From an uncultured Pelagibacteraceae bacterium (GTDB taxonomy: Bacteria; Pseudomonadota; Alphaproteobacteria; Pelagibacterales; Pelagibacteraceae), in NCBI GenBank assembly GCA_902576115.1, contig CACGUE010000004.1, positions 1 through 64,000 on the forward strand: a stretch of 64,000 nt of DNA, given 5' to 3'. Positions 10,508 through 21,767 of this stretch are shown piece after piece; position 1 is the first letter of the stretch, and every line of letters begins with the position of its first letter. The notes below the pieces were generated by a model, which did not search any database, was not told the origin of the DNA, and worked only from the letters and a program-made list of their open reading frames with translations. A program made the position numbers and the translations under genes.

Positions 10508-12682
10508 ATGGAGAATACATATCAAGACCTAATTACAGACATTCAGAGTAAAAACCCAAAAATCGGTGGAAAACTCGAAGGTGGAAAAAAATTCAAAATA
10601 AAGTCAGATTTTACCCCAGCTGGTGACCAGCCAGATGCAATTAAAAGGCTTGTCCAAGGAGCTAAAAAAAATGAGTTTAATCAAGTATTATTAGGAGTAA
10701 CTGGATCTGGAAAAACTTTTACAATGGCAAAAGTTATAGAAGCTACGAATAGACCAGCGTTAATATTGGCACCAAATAAAACTTTGGCAGCTCAACTTTA
10801 CGGTGAGATGAAAACTTTTTTTCCAGATAATGCTGTTGAGTATTTTGTATCTTACTATGATTATTATACTCCAGAAGCTTACGTACCAAGATCAGATACT
10901 TACATCGAAAAAGAAGCTTCTATAAACGAGCAGATTGATAGAATGAGACACTCGGCAACAAGATCTCTTCTTGAAAGAGACGATGTTTTAATAGTTGCAA
11001 GTGTTTCTTGTATTTATGGTTTGGGATCAGTTGAAGCTTACAGCAAAATGACTTTAACTCTTCAGAAAAACTATGAATATAATAGAGAACAAATAATAAA
11101 ATCTCTTGTTGCTCTTCAGTATAAGAGAAATGATCAAAATTTTTTTAGAGGAACATTTAGAGCAAGGGGAGAATATTTAGAAATATTTCCATCTCATCTA
11201 GAGGATAGAGCATGGAGACTAAGTTTATTTGGCGATAAACTTGAGAAGATTGAGGAATTTGATCCTTTGACAGGAGATCAGGTTAGAGATCTTAGTCTAG
11301 TAAAAGTTTATGCTAATTCTCATTACATAACTCCTAAACCAACTGTAGAACAAGCAATTATAAAAATAAGAAAAGAATTAGAGGAAACTTTAAAAAAACA
11401 CAAAGCTGAAAACAAGTTATTAGAGGCGCAACGATTAGAGGAGAGAACTAAATTTGATTTAGAGATGATTGAAGCAACTGGATCTTGTGCAGGAATTGAA
11501 AATTATTCAAGATTTTTATCTGGTAGAAAACCAGGAGAGCCACCACCTACTCTTTTTGAATATTTTCCTGATAACACATTAGTTTTTGTAGATGAGTCTC
11601 ATGTTACAGTTCCCCAACTTAATGGGATGTTTAAGGGAGATAGATCTCGAAAAAGCACATTGGCTGAGTACGGTTTTAGACTGCCATCTTGCATGGATAA
11701 CAGACCTTTAAAATTTGAAGAGTGGGATTTAATGAGAACACAAACTGTATTTGTTTCAGCAACTCCTGGACCGTGGGAGTTAGAACAAACTAAAGGCAAG
11801 TTTATTGATCAGGTAATAAGACCTACAGGATTAATAGATCCACCAGTTGAGATTAGACCAGCAAAAAATCAAGTAGATGACCTTATGCATGAATGCAAAA
11901 AAGTAGTTGAAAATAATTATAGAGTTTTGGTTACAACACTTACAAAAAAAATGGCAGAGGATTTAACTGAGTATCTTCATGAAAATGGGATAAAAGTAAG
12001 ATACCTTCATTCTGATATAGATACACTTGAGAGAATAGAGATTATGAGAGATCTTAGAATGGGTGTATTTGATGTTCTAGTTGGAATAAATTTATTAAGA
12101 GAAGGTTTAGATATTCCAGAATGTGCTTTAGTTGGAATACTAGATGCCGACAAGGAAGGATTTTTGCGATCAGAAACGTCACTAATTCAAACAATAGGAA
12201 GAGCCGCAAGAAACGTAGATGGAAAAGTTATTCTTTATGCCGATAAGGAAACAAAAAGTATAAAGAAAGCAATTAAAGAAACTGAGAGAAGAAGAAAGAT
12301 TCAATTAGATTACAATAAGAAAAATAAAATCGACGCTAAATCTGTAAAAAAAGAGATAAGTGATATTTTAGAAAGTGTTTACGAGAAAGATTACGTCAAA
12401 ATAAGCGAAGGTTCCAACATTGGTGGCAACCTTAAAAAACATTTAAAAGGATTGGATAAAAAAATGAAAGAAGCTGCATCTAATTTGGAATTTGAGGAAG
12501 CGGCTAAAATTAGAGATGAGATGAGAAAACTTCAAAGTACTGAATTAGAAATTACTTTAAACCCTAAAATTAGACAGTACGATGTTAAAAATAAAATTTA
12601 TCCCAAAGGTAGATCTACATTAGGTATGCCAGGAACAAGAGTTACAAAAAAAAGAGATAAAAAATGGAAGCACGGAAGATAA
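10508..12682 (+). CDS. uvrB: Excinuclease ABC subunit B
   Basis: [12 protein letters not shown], beta-hairpin region [13 protein letters not shown]-terminal UVR motif. Confidence 0.97.
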   Translation: MENTYQDLITDIQSKNPKIGGKLEGGKKFKIKSDFTPAGDQPDAIKRLVQGAKKNEFNQVLLGVTGSGKTFTMAKVIEATNRPALILAPNKTLAAQLYGEMKTFFPDNAVEYFVSYYDYYTPEAYVPRSDTYIEKEASINEQIDRMRHSATRSLLERDDVLIVASVSCIYGLGSVEAYSKMTLTLQKNYEYNREQIIKSLVALQYKRNDQNFFRGTFRARGEYLEIFPSHLEDRAWRLSLFGDKLEKIEEFDPLTGDQVRDLSLVKVYANSHYITPKPTVEQAIIKIRKELEETLKKHKAENKLLEAQRLEERTKFDLEMIEATGSCAGIENYSRFLSGRKPGEPPPTLFEYFPDNTLVFVDESHVTVPQLNGMFKGDRSRKSTLAEYGFRLPSCMDNRPLKFEEWDLMRTQTVFVSATPGPWELEQTKGKFIDQVIRPTGLIDPPVEIRPAKNQVDDLMHECKKVVENNYRVLVTTLTKKMAEDLTEYLHENGIKVRYLHSDIDTLERIEIMRDLRMGVFDVLVGINLLREGLDIPECALVGILDADKEGFLRSETSLIQTIGRAARNVDGKVILYADKETKSIKKAIKETERRRKIQLDYNKKNKIDAKSVKKEISDILESVYEKDYVKISEGSNIGGNLKKHLKGLDKKMKEAASNLEFEEAAKIRDEMRKLQSTELEITLNPKIRQYDVKNKIYPKGRSTLGMPGTRVTKKRDKKWKHGR

Positions 12683-13419
12683 TAATTACTGGAGCAGCAA
12701 CTCGAATAGGAGCTGCCATAGCTAAAAAATTATCTGGACCTAATATTGAAATTGTTATCCATTATAACAAATCTAGATCCAAAGCAGAAAATCTTAAAAA
12801 AGATTTAACTAAAAGTGGTACAAAAATTTATTTAGCAAAAGCAGATTTAACTAAAGAAAAAGAAATAGAAAGAATGCTTAAATTTTCAAAAACAAAGTTG
12901 AAGTATTTTGATTGTTTAATTAATAATGCTTCATTATTTGAGAACGATAAACTTGAAAATTTCACAACAAAAAGCTGGGAAAGCCATTTAAAAGCGAATT
13001 TAAAAGCGCCAGCTTTATTATCAAAGGGTTTTGCTAAAAATATTAGAGGCAAAAACAATAATATTATTAATATAATTGATCAAAGAGTATTCAAGTTAAC
13101 TCCATATTTTTTTTCATATACATTAAGTAAATCTGGTCTTTACACTTTAACTAAAACCAGCGCTATGAGTCTTGCCCCAAATGTTAGAGTGAATGGAATT
13201 GCTCCAGGCCCAACTATTAAAAATAAAAGACAGTCTGACAAACACTTTAAAAAGCAATACATGGCGACACCTCTTAAAAAACAGACTGATGTTCAAGAAA
13301 TCTGCAATGCTGTTGACTTTTTTATTAAAAATAGATCTATTACTGGACAAGTTTTAGCAATTGATAGTGGCCAAAACTTAAACTGGCAAACGCCAGATAT
13401 TACGGGAGGAAAAGAATGA
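12664..13419 (+). CDS. SDR family oxidoreductase, pteridine reductase/FolM-like
   Basis: [26 protein letters not shown] active-site motif; folB-like gene two genes downstream. Confidence 0.75.
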   Translation: MEARKIIITGAATRIGAAIAKKLSGPNIEIVIHYNKSRSKAENLKKDLTKSGTKIYLAKADLTKEKEIERMLKFSKTKLKYFDCLINNASLFENDKLENFTTKSWESHLKANLKAPALLSKGFAKNIRGKNNNIINIIDQRVFKLTPYFFSYTLSKSGLYTLTKTSAMSLAPNVRVNGIAPGPTIKNKRQSDKHFKKQYMATPLKKQTDVQEICNAVDFFIKNRSITGQVLAIDSGQNLNWQTPDITGGKE

Positions 13420-14552
13420 AAAAATTAATTCTGCTAATAATTTTTGTACTTTTCACAACTATGGCTTATTCTCATTCTACAAAAAATTTAAGTCTAGATC
13501 CAAAAGTAGAATGTAAAAAAAGTAAATCAATGCTTAATTGGGTTTCTAAAAATAAATATTATAAAGGTGGAGAATTAATTAAATATCAGTCTTACACTGG
13601 ATTTGATCAAAGGACTGTAATTATTGGTGGTCACAAAAAAAATCCGATTGAAATAACAGGATACCTTCAACTTCCAAAAGGAGATTCGAAAGTACCTATT
13701 GTTATATGGACACACAGCAGTGGTGGTCCAGGAAATTATATTTGGAATGACTTTACTTATCATGCACACCAAAAACTTTTAGAAGAAGGAATAGGAGTTA
13801 TGTTCATAGATAATTTCTGTCCTCGGGGGGCAAAAGATACATGGAGAGATCAATCAAAGGTGCCATTAATTAATGGTGCAATCGATGGAATTTTAGCTTT
13901 AAAATTACTTAAGTCTCACCCAAGGTCTAACGGAAAATTTGGAACAACCGGACATTCTAGAGGAGGAACTAATAGTCTTATTTTGGCAGATGTGAAATTT
14001 ACATCTTTATTTTTAGATGGGACTGAAGGTTTTGATGCAATATTACCTGAGGCTGCCGAATGTCACTCGGCTGGTTTATTTGCAAATCCAGAACTAACAA
14101 CTAACACAAAATTATTATATGTTCATGGTGGTTCTGATGATTATACTTTAGCGGAACCATGTGTAGAACATATTAAAAGAATTAAAGCCAAACCCAATCA
14201 AATAGAAATTGATATAAAAGAAGGATGGTACCATGAATTTCATATGGGCAAAAAACCATTTAAGGTAAGAGGTGCAATGACACTTGGAAATTGTCCGGAT
14301 TTTTTCATTGATGATAAAGGTTATCCAACTAATCCTACTTGGGGTGAGTGGATGATAAATAAACATAAACTTTATAAATCTCTAGAAGAATTTTATGATG
14401 CGGCTCAAATTGAACCAAGAAAAACATTTAAAAAAGTTTTTAAAATAATGAAGAAAGAAAAATGTTTATCAAAGGGAGTTACAATAGGAGGACAAAATCA
14501 AGATGTGTATATGCCTCAATTCATAAATTTCTTTAAAGAAAATTTATTATAA
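13416..14552 (+). CDS. Secreted alpha/beta hydrolase (dienelactone hydrolase-like)
   Basis: N-terminal signal peptide; GHSRGGTNS nucleophile elbow; ITGYLQLPKG...VIWTHSSGGP. Confidence 0.75.
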   Translation: MKKLILLIIFVLFTTMAYSHSTKNLSLDPKVECKKSKSMLNWVSKNKYYKGGELIKYQSYTGFDQRTVIIGGHKKNPIEITGYLQLPKGDSKVPIVIWTHSSGGPGNYIWNDFTYHAHQKLLEEGIGVMFIDNFCPRGAKDTWRDQSKVPLINGAIDGILALKLLKSHPRSNGKFGTTGHSRGGTNSLILADVKFTSLFLDGTEGFDAILPEAAECHSAGLFANPELTTNTKLLYVHGGSDDYTLAEPCVEHIKRIKAKPNQIEIDIKEGWYHEFHMGKKPFKVRGAMTLGNCPDFFIDDKGYPTNPTWGEWMINKHKLYKSLEEFYDAAQIEPRKTFKKVFKIMKKEKCLSKGVTIGGQNQDVYMPQFINFFKENLL

Positions 14553-14977
14553 TGAAAAAAAATAATTTAAAGATTGTTAAAATAGATAAAACAAAGAGCT
14601 TATTTAATTACGAAAAAAAAGTTTTAATAAAAGAGTTAATACTGGGATTAAAACTTGGTTATTTTGATTTTGAAAAAGAAAAGCCTCAAAAAGTAAAATT
14701 TAATTTAGAGGTGAATTATCAAGATAAACAACCGTCTAACGATAAAGATATTAAATCGATAGTTAATTATGCTAAAATAGTAAAACTAATAAAAAAACTA
14801 GTAAAAAATAAACATTACAATTTTCTTGAAACATTGGCAGAAGATGTTTTTGATGAGCTATTCAAAGACAAAAGAATAGATAAAATTACTCTTCAAATCG
14901 AAAAATTAGAAATAATGAAGGATTGTAGCTCAGTTGGGATCCAAATTTCTAAAAAAAGAAGCCATGATCAGCTCTGA
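14552..14977 (+). CDS. folB: Dihydroneopterin aldolase-like (FolB family)
   Basis: [32 protein letters not shown]...[12 protein letters not shown]. Confidence 0.75.
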   Translation: MKKNNLKIVKIDKTKSLFNYEKKVLIKELILGLKLGYFDFEKEKPQKVKFNLEVNYQDKQPSNDKDIKSIVNYAKIVKLIKKLVKNKHYNFLETLAEDVFDELFKDKRIDKITLQIEKLEIMKDCSSVGIQISKKRSHDQL

Positions 14978-16799
14978 TATAGGTAAGGAAGTAATTAAAA
15001 AAGAATTGCCCTTGGTTCCTAAGCTGCCAGGTGTTTATAGGATGCTAAATTCAAAAGGAGAAATTCTTTATGTGGGTAAAGCAAAAAACCTTCCAAATAG
15101 ACTTAAAAGTTATGTTTCAGAGAAAAATCATATCATTAGGACTGAGAGAATGCTCTCTCAAACAAAAAGGCTCGAAATTACTACTACCTCAAATGAAAGT
15201 GAGGCTTTACTTTTAGAGGCAAATTTAATTAAAAAGTTTAAACCAAAATTTAATATTTTACTAAGAGATGACAAATCCTTTCCTTTTATTTTTATAGGCG
15301 ACAAAGATAAATGGCCACAAATCAAAAGGCACAGAGGAAAGAAAGGCAAAGAAGGATTTTATTTTGGACCATTTGCATCAGCTGGATCTGCAAATTGGAC
15401 TATAAAAATGATCCAAAAAATATTTCATCTCAGAATTTGTGATGATACTGTTTTCAAAAATAGAGAAAGACCCTGCATACTTTATCAAATTAAAAGGTGC
15501 TCAGGACCTTGCGTTGGTTACGTAACTGAGAGTGATTATAAACAAACTGTTGATGATGCAATTGAGTTTGTGTCAGGTAAATCAAGAAAAATTCAGAAAA
15601 GCTTATCTAATCAAATGGAAAAGGCTAGTGAAGATTTAGACTTTGAAAAAGCAGCAATATTAAGAGATCGAATTAAATCATTAAATATTATCCAATCTTC
15701 TCAAAGAATTAATGAAGCAAATTTAGTCGAAGCAGATGTTATTGCAGGATACAAAGAGTCTGGAAAAACCTGTATTCAGGTTTTTTTCTATAGGTCAAAA
15801 CAAAATTGGGGTAATCAAGCCTTTTTTCCAAAGCATGATCCAGAAGAAAATCTAAGTGATATTATTAATTCTTTTGTCTCTCAATTTTATGAAAATAAAA
15901 GTGTGCCTTCTTCAATAATTTTATCAAATGAAATTAAAGAAAAAGAATTAATTGAAAAAACACTTACACAAAAAGAAGGTAAACAAATCACAATTACTGT
16001 TGCAAAAAAAGGGACAAAACTAAAAGTTATTAATCAAGCAATAAATAATGCAAAAGATAGTTTGAATAGAAAACTTTACGAGAGTCAGAATAATAGAGAT
16101 CTTTTTGATGCAGTATCAAAAAAATTCAATCTTGAAACTAACATTAATTTAGTCGAGGTTTACGATAATAGCCATATTCAAGGCACAAATAGTGTGGGCG
16201 CTTTAATTACTTATGGCGATGAAGGGTTTGTTAAAAAAAGGTATAGAAAATTCAATATAAAAATTCAAAAAAATGCTCAAGATGATTATGGAATGATGAA
16301 AGAAGTTCTTAACAGAAGATTTAAAAGAGCAGTTCAAGAGAAAGATAATTATTTAACTTTCCCCGATTTAGTTTTAATTGATGGAGGGAAAGGGCAATAT
16401 TCAGTGGCAAGAGAAGCGATGAATGAGCTAGGTCTACATGAAATTCCTATTGTTGCAATAGCAAAGGGTAAGATGAGAAATAGTGGAAATGAAACATTTT
16501 TTCATAATGGAAAAGAGTTCAAATTTGAGAAAAATGATCCAACATTATTCTTTTTACAACGATTAAGAGATGAGTCTCATAGATTTGCTATTAGTGCTCA
16601 CAGAGCAAAGAGAAAAAAAGGTATAAGCAAATCATTATTAGATCAGATTGATGGTATTGGATCTATCAGAAAAAGGGCATTATTAAATCATTTTGGTTCA
16701 GCTAGAGCTGTAGAGTCAGCTAGTTTAGATGAAATAAAATCAGTTGATGGAGTTGAGGAAAAAGTTGCAAAAAAAATATATAACTTCTTTCACGAATGA
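14964..16799 (+). CDS. uvrC: Excinuclease ABC subunit C (probable start at 14964; the ORF is open from 14934)
   Basis: GIY-YIG region [25 protein letters not shown] motif; [16 protein letters not shown]-terminal HhH. Confidence 0.95.
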   Translation: MISSDIGKEVIKKELPLVPKLPGVYRMLNSKGEILYVGKAKNLPNRLKSYVSEKNHIIRTERMLSQTKRLEITTTSNESEALLLEANLIKKFKPKFNILLRDDKSFPFIFIGDKDKWPQIKRHRGKKGKEGFYFGPFASAGSANWTIKMIQKIFHLRICDDTVFKNRERPCILYQIKRCSGPCVGYVTESDYKQTVDDAIEFVSGKSRKIQKSLSNQMEKASEDLDFEKAAILRDRIKSLNIIQSSQRINEANLVEADVIAGYKESGKTCIQVFFYRSKQNWGNQAFFPKHDPEENLSDIINSFVSQFYENKSVPSSIILSNEIKEKELIEKTLTQKEGKQITITVAKKGTKLKVINQAINNAKDSLNRKLYESQNNRDLFDAVSKKFNLETNINLVEVYDNSHIQGTNSVGALITYGDEGFVKKRYRKFNIKIQKNAQDDYGMMKEVLNRRFKRAVQEKDNYLTFPDLVLIDGGKGQYSVAREAMNELGLHEIPIVAIAKGKMRNSGNETFFHNGKEFKFEKNDPTLFFLQRLRDESHRFAISAHRAKRKKGISKSLLDQIDGIGSIRKRALLNHFGSARAVESASLDEIKSVDGVEEKVAKKIYNFFHE

Positions 16800-17380
16800 A
16801 ATTTAAAATACCTAATTATTTAACAATTGGACGAATAATAATTGTTCCAATATTTGTTTTTACATTCTACCTTCCTGGGTTTTATGGAGACGTTATACCA
16901 TTTGCTCTTTTTTTAATTGCCTCATTTACAGATTTTTTAGATGGCCTTTTGGCGAGGATGTTTAAAGAAGAGTCAAAACTTGGAGAACTTTTGGATCCAA
17001 TAGCTGATAAGATAATTGTTGCGACTGCATTAATTTTATTAGTTATGGATCAAACAATAAAAAATTACGAAGTTATTGCAGCTATTATAATTCTTACGAG
17101 AGAAATACTAATTTCAGGATTAAGGGAGTTTCTGGCTAAAGGAAAAATAAAGCTCCCTGTTTCTAATTTAGCAAAACTTAAAACATTCTTGCAGATGTTT
17201 TCGATAGCAATACTTCTAACTGGGGAAACAGGAAATAAATTAATAAATTTTCAAGATTATAATGCTCAAACAATTGGCATTATTATTTTATGGCTATCTG
17301 CGTTTTTAACACTTTATACTGGATATGATTATCTTAGAAAAGGAATAGACCATGCAATATCTGAAGATAATAAGGATTAG
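16796..17380 (+). CDS. pgsA: CDP-diacylglycerol-glycerol-3-phosphate 3-phosphatidyltransferase
   Basis: CDP-alcohol phosphotransferase motif [27 protein letters not shown]. Confidence 0.93.
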   Translation: MKFKIPNYLTIGRIIIVPIFVFTFYLPGFYGDVIPFALFLIASFTDFLDGLLARMFKEESKLGELLDPIADKIIVATALILLVMDQTIKNYEVIAAIIILTREILISGLREFLAKGKIKLPVSNLAKLKTFLQMFSIAILLTGETGNKLINFQDYNAQTIGIIILWLSAFLTLYTGYDYLRKGIDHAISEDNKD

Positions 17381-18258
17381 GCAGCTTTTTTTTGTCTAAC
17401 TAACTGGTCAAAGCTTTTTGATAATCCTAATATAACATCACAAATTTTGTATTTATGATCTGCTATACTTGCAACAGGTGTTATTTCAGCTGCAGTACCA
17501 GTTAAGAAACATCCATCAAAATTACCTAGTTCATCTGGAGAAATTTTTCTTTCATGAACTTTAATATTTTTTGATTTGGCTAATTCAATTACAGCTTGTC
17601 TTGTAATACCGTTTAAAAAAGAGTCTGGTGTTGGTGTATGTAATTCATTATTTTTATCTTTAAAAAAAATGTTTGCACTTGTTCCTTCTGCAACATTACC
17701 TTCAAAATCTAACATTAAAGATTCAGAATACCCTTGTTGTTCAGCTTCGTGTTTTGAAAGAGTACAAATCATATATAATCCAGCTGCTTTTGCATCCCAA
17801 GGAATAGTATTTGGAGCTGGTCTTCGCCATTTAGAAATATTTAATCTTATTCCTTCAGCTTTTAATTTTGGATCAAAATACGCAGGCCATTCCCACGTAG
17901 CTATTGCTACATTAATTTTATTTTTCTGTGCAGACACACCCATCATCTCACTTCCTCTCCACACAAATGGTCTTACATATCCATTTTGAATATTTTGAAC
18001 CGCCACTATTTTTTTAGAAGCTTCATTTATTTCATCTTTTGTATAAGGAATATTAATGTCTAATCTTTTTGCAGAATAAAATAATCTATCTGTGTGCTCT
18101 TCTAACTTAAATATTTCTCCATCGTATACTCTTTCACCTTCAAAAACTAAACTTGCATAATGAAGTCCATGACTGATAACATGGCATTTTGCATCTTGCC
18201 ATTCAACAAGCTCATTATTGTACCAAATTTTTCCTGATCGTTTATCGAAAGGTATCAT
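17377..18258 (-). CDS. ilvE: Branched-chain amino acid aminotransferase
   Basis: Class IV aminotransferase; WYNNELVEWQDAKCHVISHGLHYASLVFEGERVY; EGTSANIFF. Confidence 0.92.
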   Translation of the reverse strand: MIPFDKRSGKIWYNNELVEWQDAKCHVISHGLHYASLVFEGERVYDGEIFKLEEHTDRLFYSAKRLDINIPYTKDEINEASKKIVAVQNIQNGYVRPFVWRGSEMMGVSAQKNKINVAIATWEWPAYFDPKLKAEGIRLNISKWRRPAPNTIPWDAKAAGLYMICTLSKHEAEQQGYSESLMLDFEGNVAEGTSANIFFKDKNNELHTPTPDSFLNGITRQAVIELAKSKNIKVHERKISPDELGNFDGCFLTGTAAEITPVASIADHKYKICDVILGLSKSFDQLVRQKKAA

Positions 18259-18317
18259 TATTTAATTTTATAAAAAAATATATTTGTATATATAATATGT
18301 CAATATAACTTACCAAT

Positions 18318-18761
18318 ATGAAAAAACTTTTATATTTAAAAGATGATGATCTCAAACAATATATTGAAAAAATATTTCTTGGCTACAGAGAGACAGTCTC
18401 AGATGCTAGAAATGTGTTGAATAAATACTCCATAGGTGTCGCACATAACAAGGTTATTCATCTAATTTCATTATATGAGGGTATTACAATATCAGAACTT
18501 TTAAGAAAATTGAAAGTTACAAAGCAAAGTTTGAATAGAGTTTTGAAAGATTTAATAAATTTAAAAGCTATAAAATATGAAAAGGATCAAGTAGATACCA
18601 GAATAAAACATGTCTTCTTAACAGAAGAGGGAGAGAAATTATTTAACGAAATTTTCTCAGCTCAAAAGAAAAGAATTTACCAAGCATTCTCTGCATCAAA
18701 AGCAAATGAGGTTGTCAGTTTTGACAATGTTTTAAAAAAAATAATTAATGGAAAAATTTAA
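18318..18761 (+). CDS. MarR family transcriptional regulator (PetP-like by context)
   Basis: wHTH ISELLRKLKVTKQSLNRVLKDLINLKAIKYEKDQVDTRIKHVFLTEEGE. Confidence 0.8.
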   Translation: MKKLLYLKDDDLKQYIEKIFLGYRETVSDARNVLNKYSIGVAHNKVIHLISLYEGITISELLRKLKVTKQSLNRVLKDLINLKAIKYEKDQVDTRIKHVFLTEEGEKLFNEIFSAQKKRIYQAFSASKANEVVSFDNVLKKIINGKI

Positions 18762-19425
18762 AGCACATATTTTAGTTGTAGATGATGATGATGGTATAAG
18801 AGAATTAGTTAAAGAATATCTTTCTCAAAATAACTATCTTGTAACCAGCTCAAATAGCGCCGAAGATGCTCTTGAAAAAGTTAAAGTTATAAAATTTGAT
18901 TTAATAGTTCTTGATATAATGATGCCTGGGAAAAGTGGTTTGGAATTTACAAAAGAAAATAAAGACAAAATTTCAACCCCAATAATTCTTTTAACAGCAA
19001 AAGGTGAGGCCTCAGAAAGAATAGAGGGTTTAGATATTGGTGCAGACGATTACCTTCCAAAACCTTTTGAGCCTAAAGAATTAATACTTAGAATTAACAA
19101 TATTTTAAATAAAACAAAATATAGAAATACAAAAAGAAAATTTAAATTTGGTAAAATTGAAATAGATCTTAACAAGCAGTTTATTTTAAAAAATGATAAA
19201 TCAATAAAAATCAATAATACAGAAAAAATAATTTTAGATAAAATGGTTAACTCTCCTGGAAAAATATTTAAAAGAGAGGAGATTGGTAATCTTATAAAAA
19301 TTGATAAAGAAAGATCAGTTGATGTAATAATTACAAGACTTAGAAAGAAAATTGAAGAAAACCCTAAAAGCCCAAATTATTTACAAACAATAAGAGGTGA
19401 AGGTTATGTTTTATGGATTGAATAA
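18748..19425 (+). CDS. OmpR/PetR-type response regulator
   Basis: VVDDDDGIRELV, DLIVLDIMMPGKSG, winged-helix output domain. Confidence 0.9.
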   Translation: MEKFKAHILVVDDDDGIRELVKEYLSQNNYLVTSSNSAEDALEKVKVIKFDLIVLDIMMPGKSGLEFTKENKDKISTPIILLTAKGEASERIEGLDIGADDYLPKPFEPKELILRINNILNKTKYRNTKRKFKFGKIEIDLNKQFILKNDKSIKINNTEKIILDKMVNSPGKIFKREEIGNLIKIDKERSVDVIITRLRKKIEENPKSPNYLQTIRGEGYVLWIE

Positions 19426-20719
19426 ATATATAAAAAATATCTTACCTAAAAGACTTTTTTATAGAGGTTTGCTCATAGTCGCTGTTCCAATAGTAGTTAT
19501 GCAAATAACTATCTCTTTAGTTTTTTTTGATAGTCTTTGGATCAAAACTAATTCTGGAATGACAAGAGCATTAGTATCTGAAGTCAAAACTTTTGTAGAC
19601 GCTTATGATAATGATGAAACGAACAAAGATTTTATAATAATTTTATTCAAAGAACACTTAGGCTTTAATATCAAATATGAAAAAGATAAAATCTTACCAG
19701 ATAAAATACCAGAAAGATGGTTCAGTCCAGTTGATCGATCATTACGAAGAGAGTTAAAGAAAAAAAATTTAACTTATTGGTTTGATACAACAAACTTCAA
19801 AGAAGTTGTTGATTTGAAAATAGGATATTCAAAAGGATATTTTCAATTTTATATTCCAAGAGACAGACTAACTACAAGTTCGGCTAGATTATTTGGTCTT
19901 TGGATAACATTGCCAGCATTATTAATGATAGCTGTAGCAATAATATTTTTAAAGAATCAAACTAGACCAATAACTAAACTTGCAGAGGCATCTGAAAGAT
20001 TTGGTCGAGGAGAAGATATTGACGAATTTAGACCTTCTGGTGCACTCGAAATCCGAAAAGCTGGCCTAGAGTTTGACAAAATGAGAAAAAGAATAATTAG
20101 ACATCTTAATCAAAGATCTGAAATGCTATCGGGTATCAGCCACGATTTAAGAACACCTTTGACCAGAATAAAACTTCAAATTGCGATGATAAAAGATAAG
20201 AGTGTTGTAGAGAAACTCTCAAGAGATGTTGATGAAATGGAAAAAATGTTAAATGAGTATCTTCAATTCGCAAGATCTGGAGCAAAAGATAAGACTGAAA
20301 CATTTGATATTTCTGTTCTTCTTGAAGATATTTGTAAAAAATATGAGAAACCAAATATAAAATATTTTTTAAAAGAGAGGGTTTATTTTGATGGAAGAAA
20401 GAATTTAATTAGCAGATGTATCAATAATCTAATAGATAATTCTTTAAAATTTGCAGACAATGTTGAATTATATTTAAAAAAAGGAAGATCAACTATCAAT
20501 ATTTCAATTGAGGATGATGGTCCAGGAATACCACAGAATGAACATCAAAATGTTTTGAAGCCATTTTATAAAATTGATAAAAGTAGATCTGAAACAAAGT
20601 CAAGTGTTGGTCTTGGCTTAGCTATATCATCAGATGTTGTAAAATCACATGGGGGAGATCTTAAATTTGATAAGTCTAGTTTAGGTGGATTAAAAGTTAT
20701 TATTTCTTTGCCCGTTTAG
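19397..20719 (+). CDS. Sensor histidine kinase (EnvZ-like)
   Basis: Transmembrane segments, HAMP, SGISHDLRTPLTRIKLQ H-box, N/G boxes DDGPGIP and SSVGLGLAIS. Confidence 0.92.
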   Translation: MKVMFYGLNKYIKNILPKRLFYRGLLIVAVPIVVMQITISLVFFDSLWIKTNSGMTRALVSEVKTFVDAYDNDETNKDFIIILFKEHLGFNIKYEKDKILPDKIPERWFSPVDRSLRRELKKKNLTYWFDTTNFKEVVDLKIGYSKGYFQFYIPRDRLTTSSARLFGLWITLPALLMIAVAIIFLKNQTRPITKLAEASERFGRGEDIDEFRPSGALEIRKAGLEFDKMRKRIIRHLNQRSEMLSGISHDLRTPLTRIKLQIAMIKDKSVVEKLSRDVDEMEKMLNEYLQFARSGAKDKTETFDISVLLEDICKKYEKPNIKYFLKERVYFDGRKNLISRCINNLIDNSLKFADNVELYLKKGRSTINISIEDDGPGIPQNEHQNVLKPFYKIDKSRSETKSSVGLGLAISSDVVKSHGGDLKFDKSSLGGLKVIISLPV

Positions 20720-20942
20720 TTTTTTTTTTAATTTTTTTTTCAGCAATTTTTTTTTCTAGTTTTTCAATTCTTTTATTTAATATATCTATTTCATCCTTGC
20801 TTACTAAATTCATTTTAAGAATAATTTCCTCTTTTTTTGATCGTAAAATATTTACGACTTCATCACTAAAATCTTTGTAATTGACCAGTCCTTCTTCCAA
20901 AAATTTTGCAAATTTATCAAATACGAATCTTGATTTTGACAT
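20700..20942 (-). CDS. BMFP-domain/UbiK-like accessory protein
   Basis: Small coiled-coil protein; VSKDEIDILNKRIEKLEKKIAEK resembles the YqiC/UbiK C-terminus. Confidence 0.6.
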   Translation of the reverse strand: MSKSRFVFDKFAKFLEEGLVNYKDFSDEVVNILRSKKEEIILKMNLVSKDEIDILNKRIEKLEKKIAEKKIKKKTKRAKK

Positions 20943-20990
20943 AATAATTTCTTATCAAAGTTTAAGTAATATTTATAATATTACAATTAA

Positions 20991-21767
20991 ATGTTTATTA
21001 ATAATTTTGACCCAGTCGCTTTTGAGATCTTTTCATTAGAAATTAGATGGTATTCCCTGTCTTATATATTTGGCATACTATTTGGTTGGTATTTTGCAAA
21101 AAACAAACTAATCAAAGATAATGCTCAGAGAGAATATTTTGATGATTATATAACTTATTTGATCATAAGTATCATCCTTGGTGGAAGACTTGGATATGTA
21201 ATTATTTATGAACCTATTTATTTTATCAGCAATCCAGTTGAGATTATAAAAATTTGGCAAGGCGGCATGTCTTTTCACGGTGCACTAATTGGAATTATTT
21301 TAGGAACTTATTTTTTCTGCAAAAATAAAAATCAAAATATTTTTAGTTATTTAGATGTGGTTGCTGTTTGTTCTCCTATAGGAATTTTTTTAGGAAGAAT
21401 ATCAAATTTCATAAACTCAGAACTTTATGGCATAGAAACAAATGTGCCATGGTCAGTAAAGTTTATAAAAATTGATGATTTAAATAGACATCCTTCACAA
21501 ATTTATGAGGCAATATTTGAGGGAGTTGTTCTATTTATTATTTTAAGTTTGTTGTTTAATAAATTAAGGAACATACCTGGGATTATTTCGGGGTATTTTT
21601 TAATTTTATACTCTTTTTTTAGATTTGTTATCGAGTTCTTTAGAGAACCAGATCAGCAGCTAGGTTATTTATTCTTCAACTTGAGTATGGGGCAAATAAT
21701 AAGTTGTATAGCACTAACTTGCGGATTAATTATCATCTATTATAAAAATGCTAATAGGACAGAATAA
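20991..21767 (+). CDS. lgt: Prolipoprotein diacylglyceryl transferase
   Basis: IWQGGMSFHGALIG, LGRISNFINSELYG, RHPSQIYEA. Confidence 0.95.
   Translation: MFINNFDPVAFEIFSLEIRWYSLSYIFGILFGWYFAKNKLIKDNAQREYFDDYITYLIISIILGGRLGYVIIYEPIYFISNPVEIIKIWQGGMSFHGALIGIILGTYFFCKNKNQNIFSYLDVVAVCSPIGIFLGRISNFINSELYGIETNVPWSVKFIKIDDLNRHPSQIYEAIFEGVVLFIILSLLFNKLRNIPGIISGYFLILYSFFRFVIEFFREPDQQLGYLFFNLSMGQIISCIALTCGLIIIYYKNANRTE

Noticed and set aside
18259-18317. AT-rich ilvE/marR intergenic region with a perfect TTGACA on the minus strand (18298-18303)
   Set aside because: A promoter is likely but the -10 (TATTTT) is weak and the base composition makes such matches common; not enough to call a specific regulatory element.
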